Origin: Pteria penguin
Lineage: Eukaryota > Mollusca > Bivalvia > Pterioida > Pteriidae
Length of the DNA: 64,000 nucleotides
Reading direction: 5' to 3'
NCBI GenBank assembly: GCA_035048485.1
Contig: CM068583.1
Span: 45,199,790 to 45,263,789 of the forward strand
The position numbers and the translations under genes were made by a program. Within the stretch, counting starts at the first letter, position 1. Each line of letters starts with the position of its first letter. The notes under the pieces are model-generated. The model made no database searches. It had not been told where the DNA came from and was given only the letters and a program-made list of their open reading frames with translations. Positions 51,861 through 63,894 of this stretch are shown here, in pieces.

Positions 51861-52190
51861 GTTTGATATCTTGGTCTTACTCTGCATTACTTTACGGTTT
51901 TTTTCCATACTGCATTTTTTGGTGAGAAGGAAGGTTGTCCTGTACACCGGTGAACTACACCAATTGTTTGACTTCTGTCATATCGAGAAATGATAAGAAG
52001 TCTGAGTATCTACTGTTATATCAATTGACCGTCCTAAACCAATATCGCACCTGCACTTTAATCGAAAGTATTTGGGAGGTTCTTGCGGGTTTTTTTTTCA
52101 AATTATTACATTATTAACAGTGCATTTTCGTGGTGACTTCTGTCATATGGCTATGTCAGATATGCTTTTGTCTTTTCGTTAGAATAATTA
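51861..52190 (+). repeat. Right part of dispersed repeat interrupted by the SINE
   Basis: Words GACCGTCCTAAACCAATATC and TTTTCGTGGTGACTTCTGTC match 42665-42785 in order; 51550-51655 (TCCTGAACC, TTCTACAGAT) matches 42349-42405. The copy is diverged and split by the SINE. Confidence 0.55.
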
Positions 52191-52199
52191 CCAAAATTT

Positions 52200-53335
52200 C
52201 ATCACGGGTTTGAAGTACCTTATATATTTCTGATCAGAACAAAGAAATTAAAAATATCGACCTAGCAATAATAGTTCATATAAAGTCATACAAATCTGTA
52301 TTAATATCTTGTACCATTTGCGTGGCTAGTCAGCATGTGAGACATATAACTCTTTGTTTTATGTTATTGATATATTTTACTGTCTTAGACTTTTATTAAG
52401 CAGGTATGTTGTTTATTTGTGATTCTGTTTTCGTATTGGTTTGTTATTGATGTTTAAATGAATTTTATTCGCCAGCGAACTTTGATTTAATTGCAAGATT
52501 TTAATTTTAGCAATTGTTTTGGCAAAATGACATTTAAATAAAACTATATTTACTAGGTTGCATTCTGTCGTACATAATTTTTTCTTAAAAACCAAAATGT
52601 ATACAAATATTTGTTTACCTTTGTTCAGATGTTTTTTCATATCATTACAAACTATCATGTCACTTAGTGTCACTTAATCTAATACCATAAGACGATATTC
52701 AGAGCCACAATACATTTCATCCTGCCGTCATCTTATACCAAAACTTTTCGCTAAATATCTCAGTAGCATATATATTTCAAAATATGAAATTATAAATATG
52801 GGATTGAATATGCAGATTAGATCTAGTGCTGTTTTATATTGTATTCTATATTATGTAAGTGTTATTTATATTTACATAAATGTATGTATATAAGGCATAC
52901 ACTATACATGTATAAATTAATCTCCGTTTAATACATTATGCGAATGAACTTACGGGGGGGGGGGGGGGGGGGGGGGGGGGCTATGTGCATGATACATGAA
53001 ACAAGAGAGATATACTGTAGTCTATGTCTGTAGTATTGTGTGATTTTTCAAGATTCTTGTCTTGTTGGGTTGAATGGGTTTCTTTGCTTCAAAAGTTTCC
53101 CCGTTAAAAGAACTTCAAGTATCACATCAGTGTCACTGGAAGCTGGTTTATTGAAAAGAAACAAATATGGAAAACAAATTGTGATGCTGGTAACGTGTGT
53201 TTAGACAGGGATATGATTGGTACTTGAGTTTGATTTCGTGTTCTCTGGAGTTCTAGACGGTAGGTAACTGCTCTTTGTTAATGTCCAATTTCTGCCGCTT
53301 TGCAAATTAAGCAAATGGTTATAATTTCTCCATCT
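52200..53335. other. No gene; 27-base G run at 52954-52980
   Basis: AT-rich, without credible frames. The uninterrupted run of 27 G is an extreme homopolymer in such an AT-rich region and may be partly an assembly artefact. Confidence 0.5.
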
Positions 53336-53983
53336 GATTTGTTTTTCGTTTGATGGAGGTATACCACGAAAAAAGGACGAAAAACTGCATCAATACGCGT
53401 GGTGGTTAATGGTTTCGCGGATGGAAGTATACCACGAATAAATGATGCATAAAATTTCCGTCTTTTTATTGATTTATGAATATATGCATAACCACTGTAA
53501 TTGACCCTTCTATTTATGCTCGAAATTTTGTTAAATTAGATGACATCATAATGCTTTAAACGTCGGTCATACCTCGGATAAACATTGAAAATGTATTGTG
53601 ACGTCACGAAATTCGACAAATAATCCGCGAAATGAAGGGTCAGTTACCCGAGATAAAGCTTTCAAGACATATGTTGTTTATTTATGTATGAATTACATTA
53701 ATCGGTGACGTCATAACTTCCTATATTTTATCCACTTATCAGCACAGAAAGTGATGTTTGGCAGACTTTTGATTGTTTTGTTTATGATGTCATAAAGAAA
53801 TGCTTGACATTTCCAACCTTGTGTGACGTCATCACAGTCGTATTTTATGCTAAAGTGCTTGACGTTCGACGGAAGCTGTTTCCTTCAATTTCTAACTTCC
53901 CTCCGAAATGATTTGCTATTGAGGTTTATAAATAAGAATGGAAGCTTCCAGTATGATATTTTGGCGTTAAAACGTTAAAAACG

Positions 53984-54470
<487 letters not shown>

Positions 54471-54479
54471 TTTATTTAT

Positions 54480-55110
54480 TTATTTATTTATTCATTAATT
54501 TATTCATTTTTTTTTTTTTTTTGGTTTTTTTTTTTATTTTTCCCCCGAGGAATGCCTCCAAACAAAGAAAAGCAAATTAGATTCATTTCTTGTCATTTAA
54601 TCCCTTTCAAACATGTTTTATATTCTCAGAGATTAGTAAGTTGTGTCTGCACTGGGGTCAATATTGACGTCGCAAGTACGAAAATGCGGAAAATCATGTC
54701 GTCAGAGAAAACATCAGGTGATGTGATAGAATTTTCAAACCATTCAAAATGCGTGTTACGTTTCAAATCAAATTATATAACTGTCCTATTCTGAACAGTT
54801 TTCACTCATTTACTAATCCCGTAGTTTGTTAATTTCTTTTATTCATTACTTTATGTTATCATTAAGGAACGAATATATTTTTACTTTGTTGAATGGAGGT
54901 ATGCTACGTCATTTTTTCTTTTCGTGGTATACCTCCATCCGACGAAAAACAAAAAAAGATTCGTTCTTTATCACTTTTTAAAAATCCTTTCAAACATGTT
55001 TTATATTCTCAAAAATTAGTACGTTATATTTGCACTTTTGCACTATTTTTCAACATCTCTTTAAAACTTTCTGACGCGGCGGTGTCAATTGAGCATTTTC
55101 GTTAAACAGA
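54480..55110. repeat. Diverged dispersed repeat, two partial copies
   Basis: 54548-54780 and 54915-55030 plus 55298-55430 share CTTTCAAACATGTTTTATAT, ATATTGAYGTC-CA-GT-ACGAAAA and AAACCA-TCAAAA-GCGTGTTA words in the same order. The second copy was split by the MITE at 55111-55281. A TTTCGTGGTATACCTCCATC word at 54922 is inverted relative to GATGGAGGTATACCACGAAA at 53353. Confidence 0.55.
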
Positions 55111-55281
55111 GTTACTTCCCATTTGGGACGGTATCTAACGTAAAACAATTTACCGTTATCAAATTCCTTTGAAAACGTCATTTGTGAACTATCATTTCCC
55201 TGAGTTTTAGATCCATTTTCCATAGAATTTGATAACGTCATAATTCTTTTATGTCAGATACCGTCTAAAATGGGAAGTAAC
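55111..55281. mobile_element. MITE with about 57-bp terminal inverted repeats
   Basis: GTTACTTCCCATTT at the left end and AAATGGGAAGTAAC at the right are exact complements; symmetry continues through GACGGTATCTAACGTAAAAC against its mirror, to GTTATCAAATTC / GAATTTGATAAC. The spacer is about 60 bp. It interrupts a copy of the dispersed repeat. No clear target duplication was found. Confidence 0.85.
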
Positions 55282-55299
55282 ATTGTACAACGAAAAGAC

Positions 55300-56280
55300 T
55301 GAATATTGATGTCACAGTTACGAAAACGCGGGAAATTACGTCTTCAGAGAAAAAATTTATGAATGATGAGATATACCATATATTTTTAAACCAATCAAAA
55401 TACGTGTTATATGTCAAAATTAAATAATGTATTATCATTACTGTTATCATAATTGTTATTGTTATAAATATCATCATCATCATCATCATCATCATTTGTG
55501 CCGTATGCATCTTACTTTAAAGCTTATCTTCGCACTATGGGTTGTGCCTAATACCCACTGTTACATGCAAACCATCTCTCATATTCTTGATATTATAACG
55601 TGGTCTCTATCGCTTGTTTATTAATCTTCGTGATTCCCTGACCGTCAAGGTGTCTTCTCTATTATTTTAACCTCTACATGATTTGGATTAGTTTATACAG
55701 GAGATTTAGACGAGGATGTCTAAAGTGGTCATTGGGTTTCGTGCACATTTCTAGACTGAAATTTGGGGGGAGGCTTGCCGTAGGGGTTAGTGGTTAAGCG
55801 TTGGGGGGAAGTAGGGGAACAATATACTTTCTATTCTCGTAATGTAAAAAGTGTGGAGAATTTTCGGAAATCACATGTTTATTTTTTTTCTTCTTCTACT
55901 TCTTATTCTTCTTTTTTCTTTTTCTTTCTTTTTTCTTTTTTTTTTTTTTTTTTGGTTCTTTTTTTTTGGGGGGGGGGGCGGGTTTATTTTGAAAATTATG
56001 TTTATTTCCACGAGTAAAAAATATCAACCAAACGACCATCACGCAATTATATTTATTACGGTGCATATGTGTAGTTTTGTTTTGGGGGGTTGGGGGGTTG
56101 TTTGTTTTTGTTTTGGGGTTTTTTTTTTGGGGGGGGGGGGTTGGGGGTTGTCTTCTCTTTTTTATTATCTTTCTTTATTGATGAGTTATAAACGCCAATT
56201 AAGAGACGATTATAACTTCGATCGGCTATCCTAGATCGGTACCGCAGATACATTACTATTAAATGTTTTGTGATCTCTTG
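55300..56280. other. No gene; simple repeats and T/G tracts
   Basis: (ATC)n at 55470-55495. At 55766-55805 AGGCTTGCCGTAGGGGTTAG resembles the head of the first SINE family but breaks off, a possible fragment. 55880-56160 is T- and G-run rich and cannot be read as coding. Confidence 0.45.
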
Positions 56281-56282
56281 TA

Positions 56283-57075
56283 TTGTATACTTATTCTTGT
56301 TTGCTCTACATGTCCGTGGCGGCTTTTATTGTACTTATTCTTGTTTGCTCTACGTGTCCGTGACGGTTTTTATTGTACTTATCCTTGTTTGCTCTACATG
56401 TTCGTGACGGCTTTATTGTACTTATTCTTGTTTACTCTACATGTCCGGGGCGGCTTTTATTGTACTTGTTCTTGTTTGCTCTATATGTCCGTGACGGCTT
56501 TTATTGTACTTATTCTTGCTTGCTCTACATGTCAGAGGCGGCTTTTATTGTACTTATTCTTGTTTGCTCTACATGTCCGAGGCGGTTTTTATTGTACTTA
56601 TTCTTGTTTACTATACATGTCCGTGGCGGCTTTTATTGTACTTATTCTTGTTTACTATACATGTCCGGGGCGGCTTTTATTGTACTTATTCTTGTTTACT
56701 ATACATGTCCGGGGCGGCTTTCATTGTACTTATTCTTGTTTACTATACATGTCCGAGGCGGCTTTTATTGTACTTATTCTTGTTTACTATACATGTCCGT
56801 GGCGGATGTATTGTACTTATTCTTGTTTACTATACATATCCATGGCGTCTTTTATGGTACTTATTCTTGTTTACACTACATGTCCGTGACGGCTTTATTG
56901 TACTTATTCTTGTTTACTATACATGTCCGGGGCGGCTTTTATTGTACTTATTCTTTTTTACTCTACATGTCCGGGGCGGCTTTTATTGTACTTATTCTTG
57001 TTTACTCTACATGTCCGGGGCGGCTTTTATTATACTTATTCTGGTTTATTCTACATGTCCGTGGCGGCTTCCATC
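56283..57075 (+). repeat. 44-bp minisatellite
   Basis: About 18 units of CTACATGTCCGTGGCGGCTT followed by TTATTGTACTTATTCTTGTTTA-type sequence in two halves. Variants are GTGG/GGGG/GAGG/GTGA before CGG. The unit length is not a multiple of three, so all three forward frames read the same 44-residue cycle, which gives three overlapping long frames with hydrophobic text; none is a gene. Confidence 0.95.
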
Positions 57076-57079
57076 ATAC

Positions 57080-57604
57080 AGCTGAGACAGACGTCTTTTC
57101 CATTCTTTTCAAATGCATTTCTCACAAAAGTAAGTTTTATTCCAACACATAAATGACTTATGTAATACACCATGTTCCTTATCATATTTAAGTGAATTAA
57201 TTAGACTTTCCATGCCAACAATGCTCCATAATTGCTTTGGCGAATCGGAGTCCAGAGAGGTTTCTACCATACATAAGATTGCATGGAACTGTGACACGTA
57301 ATTAATTCTATGTACTTGATTATGTACATTTATATTGGATTACATTTATTAAATCGATTGCGCTTTATCGTACAAGTAGGCTGTTAGGTGAAGATTTCCA
57401 GTATCCCAGCAGATAGTGATGTATTGGCATCATCTATTATTCTTTATGAATATGAAATATTTATTTCATAGTTGTCAGCAATCAGTGTTACTCTCCAAGT
57501 ATGTAATCAGAATATGCAGCAAATGTAATGCGGTTAGCTGTATCAGATAATCCACAACTTTTGCATTTCGGTATCTGTTCTTCTATGATAACATTTATCA
57601 GCTT
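57080..57604. other. No supported gene
   Basis: A 62-residue minus-strand frame at 57109-57297 (with SPKQLWSIVGMESLINSL) has a protein-like composition and could be a piece of a LINE or gene, but it shows no decisive motif. Confidence 0.3.
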
Positions 57605-57612
57605 TATATATG

Positions 57613-57645
<33 letters not shown>

Positions 57646-57665
57646 ATGTGTAGGTTTGTGTGTGG

Positions 57666-57848
57666 AATAAGTGTCTTATTTTGTGTTTGCGTTAGCGCAT
57701 TATATCTAATAAATGCATCACCCATTGTAATTCATTCCTGTATGAAAACACAAAATAAGGCACTTATTCTATAAATAAATACTTAGACATAGATACGTTA
57801 TACTTTTGTGTACCAGATGCGCATTTCGACAATTTCAGTAATGTATAC
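57666..57848 (-). mobile_element. Hammerhead-family repeat, truncated second copy
   Basis: Nearly identical to 54166-54343 including the 22-base dyad and the TTGTCGAAATGCGCATCTGG core on the minus strand, and also preceded by a TA/TG tract. It breaks off at about 57842, next to the SINE at 57862. Stem II is deleted as in the other copy. Confidence 0.7.
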
Positions 57849-57861
57849 TATATATGTGTCA

Positions 57862-58136
57862 AGCCGGCGTGGCATAGTGGTATCGCGCTGGACTCCTGAT
57901 CGGGAGGCCGGGGTTCGAGTCCTGCTCTGGTCATGCCGGTGTGCTGTCTTTCGGATGAGACAGTAAAAACCGAGGCCCCGTGTCGTGGTATGCATGGCAC
58001 GTTAAAGATCTCTCACTACTTCGAGTGGGTTCGTTGCAAAGATCAAAATTTGTATGCCCCGCATACGGCAGATGCGGTCACCATATACATGAAATATTCG
58101 TGGTGTGACGTTAAACAAAAATCAGTCAATCATGAA
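57862..58136 (+). mobile_element. tRNA-derived SINE with conserved central domain, 10-bp target duplication
   Basis: Head AGCCGGCGTGGCATAGTGGT with box A-like TGGCATAGTGG and box B GGTTCGAGTCC. The body contains CTGTCTTTCGGATGAGACAG and GGCACGTTAAAGATCTC, words I associate with a deeply conserved SINE domain of molluscs and other invertebrates (possibly the Nin domain; the name is from memory). ATATGTGTCA flanks it at 57852-57861 and 58137-58146. Confidence 0.9.
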
Positions 58137-58296
58137 ATATGTGTCATGTTCGGCTAGCTTTCAAATATATTTGTGCATAGTGCGCTGGTACTTTCATGTT
58201 TAAAGTGATGGTAAAACTTACATCAGCCGGTAAAAATTTGCATATTTACATATGCATACTGTACGTTCCAATGAATCCTAGTACCATGTATGTAGT

Positions 58297-58570
58297 GTTT
58301 AGCCGATGTGGTTTAATGTCTAACTGATGTAGCTTAGTGCTTAACCGATGTGGCATAGAGCTTAACGGATGAGGCTTAGTGCTTAGCCGATGTGGCATAG
58401 TGCTAAGCCGATGTGACATAATGCTTATCCGATGTGGCTTAGTGCTTAGCCGATATGGCTTAGTACTTAGCCAACATGGCTTAGTGCTTAACCGATGTGG
58501 CTTAGTACTTAGCCGATATGGCTTATTGCTTAGCCTATGTGGCTTAGAGCTTGGATGATTTGGCTTAGTG
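58297..58570 (+). repeat. 21-bp minisatellite
   Basis: About 13 diverged units of GTGGCTTAGTGCTTAGCCGAT. The minus-strand frame through it (repeating HRLSTKP) is an artefact of the 21-base period. Confidence 0.92.
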
Positions 58571-58639
58571 CTTAGATGAGGTCTAGTAATGAGTTGATGT
58601 GATCTAGTCCACGTCGATGATAGAGACAAAGTCGAGTCT

Positions 58640-59270
58640 CTTCACAAAGATTATCTAGGCGTGTCACAATTAAAACTGAACCATATACAAGTACATTGTA
58701 GTGTTGCCATGATAAAAACAAAGAGTATAGAAAGCTGTGTAAGATAATCCCCTGTCATCAATAATTTAATTTCAAGCTAACACATATGTATGTGTGATCG
58801 TGTGTGCGCGTGTTTTTGTTTTTGGGGTTTTTTTTCTTTTTTTACAACGATTGTTAATATAAATGCAAAGTTTACATACATACATGATGGTCAAATTAAT
58901 TTGGGTATGAACAGCTAGTTATAAATAACTTACAAGATCTACATGACATAATGAGCTAGGGCTGAGATGTCAGGTAATAACGAGTGGGAAGTTCGCTATC
59001 GATGTCTCATTATTTGGCACATATCCCCAGATCAAGACACAGTGATCTCTAGGGTTAACCCTGAACAAAGTTTCTCCTATCTACCAAATCTGTTTTCTCT
59101 ATTAAAATTTACCTTGTTCACGAATATATATTAACCATTGTCAAATTGTCTCCACTCAGGGGTTTTCTAGAATGTTAAGTGATCTGATATTGTGTTTTGT
59201 GGCTCAAGCCATTCGGTGTTTTCTTTACAAAGGTCAAAAGCTTCTGTGCAGACATCTGAAAGATGAAGTC
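58640..59270. other. No gene seen
   Basis: AT-rich, short frames, T/G tract near 58815-58845. Confidence 0.4.
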
Positions 59271-59277
59271 CCCTTTG

Positions 59278-59373
59278 TGTCATGTTCTAATTTTTGAATT
59301 AACTTGGGGTGGTAAATACAATTTTTTTTTGTACTTACCACCCCCAAGTAAATTCAAAAATTAGAACATGACA
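59278..59373. mobile_element. Near-perfect palindrome, 42-bp arms
   Basis: The left arm TGTCATGTTCTAATTTTTGA... GGTAAATAC (59278-59319) pairs with the right arm 59331-59373 with about three mismatches or indels and an 11-base A/T loop. Probably a minimal foldback or hairpin MITE. The arm end TTAGAACATGACA also occurs near 34077. Confidence 0.85.
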
Positions 59374-59379
59374 TTTGTA

Positions 59380-61860
59380 AAAACACAGTCTAAAAATGAC
59401 ATAAAACAAGATAATAGTAATCTAATGGAAGGTTCTCTCTCTATACCCAAGAACACGTAATCGTATTCAAGAGTACATGTCACAAAATAAGCACATGATA
59501 TAAACTTACATTTATTCTGATACCACTTAAAAGTGTTGATTTAAAATATAAACAAGTTAGGTCAACGTGGTAGTTTCCATGGAAGTATTAAAAAGCTCTG
59601 TTTTCATTGTTTGTTTAGAACACATATCCATCATTAAAAGTACATCGTCTCTAGAACATAAATATCGGAATGAATTTCACTCGACAGAGGATCATTGACT
59701 CATTTACGTATAAATAGATCTAGATATAGAGGGCAGCTCGTCTTAAATGTCTGTATCTTGTATCTCTGTCAGTGTTATTATGAAGACCTGGCAGTAAGAG
59801 AACGCTTGTCAGTATTTATTCTTAATGAAACTCGCTCCAAACAAACTCTCTCCACCTGCGTTAACCTTGCAACAGCTGTAAATGCGATCACCGTATTTTC
59901 TACGATGTAACAAATCGGAAAGTATACATCTATGTTTCACTGTTTTAAAAAGTATGTTTCTGACAGACAAAAAGTAAAAATGCCTTTTAATCAATGTGGA
60001 ATACATAGATACTAATCAAATGTAAGTTTTTGTTTCTCATACTGTAATTTTAAAACTATAGCTAAAATTAATTTAAAGCTATTTTAAACTTCGTAAGTCA
60101 CAGTACGTGTTACATTATAACTGGATTAAAAAGATATTATTTTACTTCGTAAAGTTCTTTTGACTATTGATGAAAACGGTTCGTAATATTCATTTTACTT
60201 TAAAGTCTAATTTGAACAGATTGCATACTCTAGTTGTACCAACTAAATATACATTTAGGCGCATTTTTATCATAAACTGCAAAGTGAAAATGCATTCTGA
60301 AGACATGAAATTACTTTAGTGAAAATAACATGTGATATTTAATGAAAATAAATGTTTGAACGAACAATGATATACTACCTATTTGTTTGCTGAACACTAG
60401 CGTGTATTCATAGAACGGGCTTATATCTACATTTATTCATGTATTTAAGATGAATCAAGAACAGCTTGTTTATTATCACAACAGATGACGTAAGGCATTT
60501 ATATATATATATATATTTACCCCTATGCGCCTCCATACGTCTTAAGAGACCTGTGAGGAACAAAATTGTGTGTAAGTTTGCGACCACCAGCATTGAGCTT
60601 TTATTATTTACCCTTTAATATAGATTTATTCATAATGAAGTCTCGGAGCTTGGTGACAACATTCGGGAAGGAATTCTAACCGTTACTTTGCCTGAGCGTG
60701 TTCATGGATTAGACGTATTGTTAACCGTTTATAGGCATGACTTAAATGGATTGATAGCGATTTCTCACTTTTGCCATATATGGAAATTCATATGTTTAAA
60801 TTTTCTTATACAAACAAACAAAAAAGCAGATTGACTGTGTATATACATAATGGTGTAAGAACACTAGTTATGCCATATCATGTACAGTATTGGATTTAAT
60901 GAGGAAAATGCAAACTTTGTAAGTATGTTGTCAAAATAACACAAATTGAACACACAGAACATGAATACAATGAATAGTAAAACTGGGATGAATCACTGAT
61001 CTTCAGAATTGCAGTGTTTTTATATAACACTCCGCCAGTGCATCTGAACTGGTTTTTATTATTATTATTATTATCTCGACAGCACCGGGAAGGATTTACA
61101 CACAATGAGTTATATTTTACACACACATGATGTTTCAGATATTCCGACGGTTATGTCATTCAGAAGTAAAGAGAAGGGGGTTGATTTCCTGGTGTCTTTA
61201 TTTGAACGTATAAACATTCTTTACCATTCAGTGTATTCTCCGTCTATTACTTCAGTAATTTTTCTGTGAAATTTATCATAAGTTCATATTCTCTTTCCCT
61301 TGTAGAATATTTACAACGTTGTCGAGTAATCAGTCATAATTTTAACTGATTTTTGTTTATTATTATTATTTATTTATTTATTTTATTATTAGTTTATTAT
61401 TTTTTTTCAATTATTTTTTTCTTATTTATCTTATTTCATTTTATTTATTTATTTATTTATTTATTTTTGGTTTTTGAATAATATCTCAGAGATGCTAGTA
61501 TATTCTCAATTTACACCCTGACGTGTTTACGAAACTCGAATTAGTATTTGTTTTATCGTATGCACAAACAAGAATCTGCAATTATATTTTCTCATACCAA
61601 CAAATAAAGACCTAGAAGTAAGAGATCTTGCCTGACCACATTACACAATGAAAACAAACACGACACCTAGACGCAGAGAAGGCAATCTAAAAATATATTA
61701 TTTTACGCTACTCGTGCTGCCGACCTAGGACGGTTGATTGAGACCGTCAGTTTGTGTTGGTAGTCGATCTATATTAGTTTTATCTTTCCACTTGCTGTAC
61801 TACATTAGTTTTCCCGTTCACTGCAAAAAAGAAAAATACTTACCGATGTATTAAACCATT
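59380..61860. other. No gene seen, 2.5 kb
   Basis: AT-rich; (TTTA)n-like tracts at 61365-61465 and a short TA run at 60500. At 61700-61745 GCCGACCTAGGACGGTTGAT matches, inverted, the GACCGTCCTAAG word of the dispersed repeat at 42670. No credible exon. Confidence 0.4.
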
Positions 61861-61874
61861 CCATGAAATGAGTT

Positions 61875-62105
61875 GAATTTCAACAATGCACCGTAAACGT
61901 GTCGCGAGAAAACACTATGCTGTAAACGTGATGCCAGCAAACAACATACTCTAAACGTGTTTCCAGTAAACAACATACTGTAAATCTGTTGCCAGTAAAC
62001 AACATACTGTAAAAGTGTTGCCAATAAACAACATACTGTAAACGTGTTGCGAGTAAATAACATACTGTAAACGTGTTGCGAGTAAATAACTTACTGTAGA
62101 CTTGT
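61875..62105. repeat. 29-bp minisatellite upstream of the cholinesterase exon
   Basis: About eight units of AACATACTGTAAACGTGTTG followed by CGAGTAAAT or CCAGTAAAC. Ends about 270 bp before the esterase start codon. Units become more uniform toward the right. Confidence 0.93.
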
Positions 62106-62377
62106 TACGGGGGTTAACAAGTCAAATTAGCAATTTTAATCATGATAATGTATTTTGATTAGCTAATATTGTTTTATGCACCAACAGCTAAGGATATTTA
62201 AAAAGTAAAGTTCCTCCTTTTCGGTCTTTTTCATCTTTCTATGTTTCTTACATGTCTTCATGGCATTTAAATGAATAATTTGAAAAAAGTTGTGATGGGA
62301 TTCAAATAGCTTAATCGTCTAGTAATCATGTTGCAATATATTGTTGTAGATTCTGATGGCCATATCTAACTAATGTA

Positions 62378-63894
62378 ATGGACTGGATGGTAGCTGACCT
62401 GCTGTTCAACTTGCTATGGCTATTGACCAGTGTCAGGCCAGTCACGGTCAACACTGTTGTAAACACTGATAAAGGGAGAGTGAGGGGCTTTCACCAACGA
62501 GTCAAGGGAGATTCTCTCGATGTATTTTACGGTATTCCATTCGCAAAACCTCCTGTAAGAGAGTACAGATTCCGTCACCCTGTTCAACCTGATCCTTGGG
62601 ATCATATACTCGACGCAACAAAACTTCCAAACGCATGCTACCAAGATCCAGATATTGCTTTCGCCAACTTCAGCGGCGCAGAAGTATGGAATCCTAACAC
62701 TACCCCCTCCGAAGATTGTTTGTATCTCAACGTATGGGTACCTCGCACAAGAACAAAGGATAAAGCAGTGATGGTTTGGATATTTGGTGGATCTTATAGT
62801 TATGGTTCTGCGTCACTAGATGTTTATAATGGGGCCATATTGGCAGCCCAGAATGACGTCATTGTTGTATCTATGCAATACAGGGTGGGCTCGTTAGGCT
62901 TTCTTGCTGCGGATACACCAGAGGCCCCTGGAAATAGTGGTCTGTTTGACCAGCTGATGGCTTTAGACTGGATTCAGACAAACATACATAATTTTGGGGG
63001 TTCTCCATACAACGTAACTCTGTTTGGCGAGAGTGCTGGAGCGGCTTCCATTGGCTTTCATCTTATCTCTCCATTAAGTCGAATGAAATTCAACCGTGCT
63101 ATTCTACAGAGTGGCGGTCCCCAAGCCCAATGGGCAACTTTAACAAAATCCGAAGCATTTCGACGAAGTAAACTTTTAGGAGAAAGATTCAACTGTAAAT
63201 CACCTAATCCAACAGTTATGGTGCAGTGTCTTAGAACTAAGGATGTAGGAATGTTCCCCTCAAACGACTTTGACCAAATCACTACTGGAATAATGCACTT
63301 TCCTTTCGTTCCTATTATAGACGGTACGTTCTTACCGACCGATCCTAAGACGGCATTAAGGACTGGTGACTTCAAAAAGGTTCCATTGCTTCTGGGAACT
63401 AATCGAAATGAGGGCACGTATTTTCTTGTGTACGGAATAGATAATATATTCAAAATCACTGATGAAAGTTACGTCTCTCCAAATCGTTTCGAAATTGTTC
63501 TAAGAACATTATTTGGTTTCTATCCTCAATATCCACAAAAAATCAACAAATTTGTTCTTGATGCAATACTTCATTTTTATACCCCTTGGGTAAATCCGGA
63601 CAATCAATCGTTACTTCGTGATAGAGTTGGTGATAGTTTGGGTGATTTTAATTTTGTGTGTCCTACCGTAGACTTTGCAGAACATTTTGCGCGGGAAAAT
63701 CTTGATGTCTACTTTTATGAATTCAATCATGAATATTCAACGAATCCTTGGCCAGACTGGATGGGTGTGATGCACGGTGATGAAATAATGTTTGTGTTTG
63801 GTTTGCCCTTAAATAATTCAAAGGGATATACTAACGAGGAGAAAAAACTCAGTAGAAAAATAATGGAATTCTGGACGAATTTTGCAAAAACAGG
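62378..63894 (+). CDS. Cholinesterase-like carboxylesterase, first coding exon (partial)
   Basis: One open exon of 505 complete codons plus two bases; GGGTAATT at 63893 supplies a donor, GT at 63895. Acetylcholinesterases have an intron after the same NFAKTG position, so one or more C-terminal exons lie off the right edge. Residues 1-24 resemble a signal peptide, implying secretion. The alpha/beta-hydrolase triad is Ser219 (FGESAGA), Glu345 (NRNEGTY) and His466 (GVMHGDE); oxyanion-hole glycines are at 137-138 (IFGGS). Trp104 in EVWNPN matches the choline-binding tryptophan and Asp92 the peripheral-site aspartate of acetylcholinesterase. Cys87/Cys114 and Cys273/Cys284 match conserved disulfides; Cys428 needs a partner in the missing exon. 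The acyl pocket reads MHFPF where the Torpedo enzyme has FRFSF, so substrate preference may be broader. It could be an acetylcholinesterase or a related cholinesterase-like esterase; without the C-terminus this is open. Confidence 0.93.

Noticed and set aside
52954..52980. G-quadruplex regulatory element
   Set aside because: A single uninterrupted 27-G run is as likely slippage or an assembly artefact; nothing nearby to regulate.
56263..57156. 208-, 259- and 193-residue hydrophobic frames as membrane proteins
   Set aside because: Three overlapping frames of the same 44-bp minisatellite.
62420..63459. Minus-strand frames of 74 and 133 residues opposite the esterase
   Set aside because: Shadows of the esterase exon; no independent motif.
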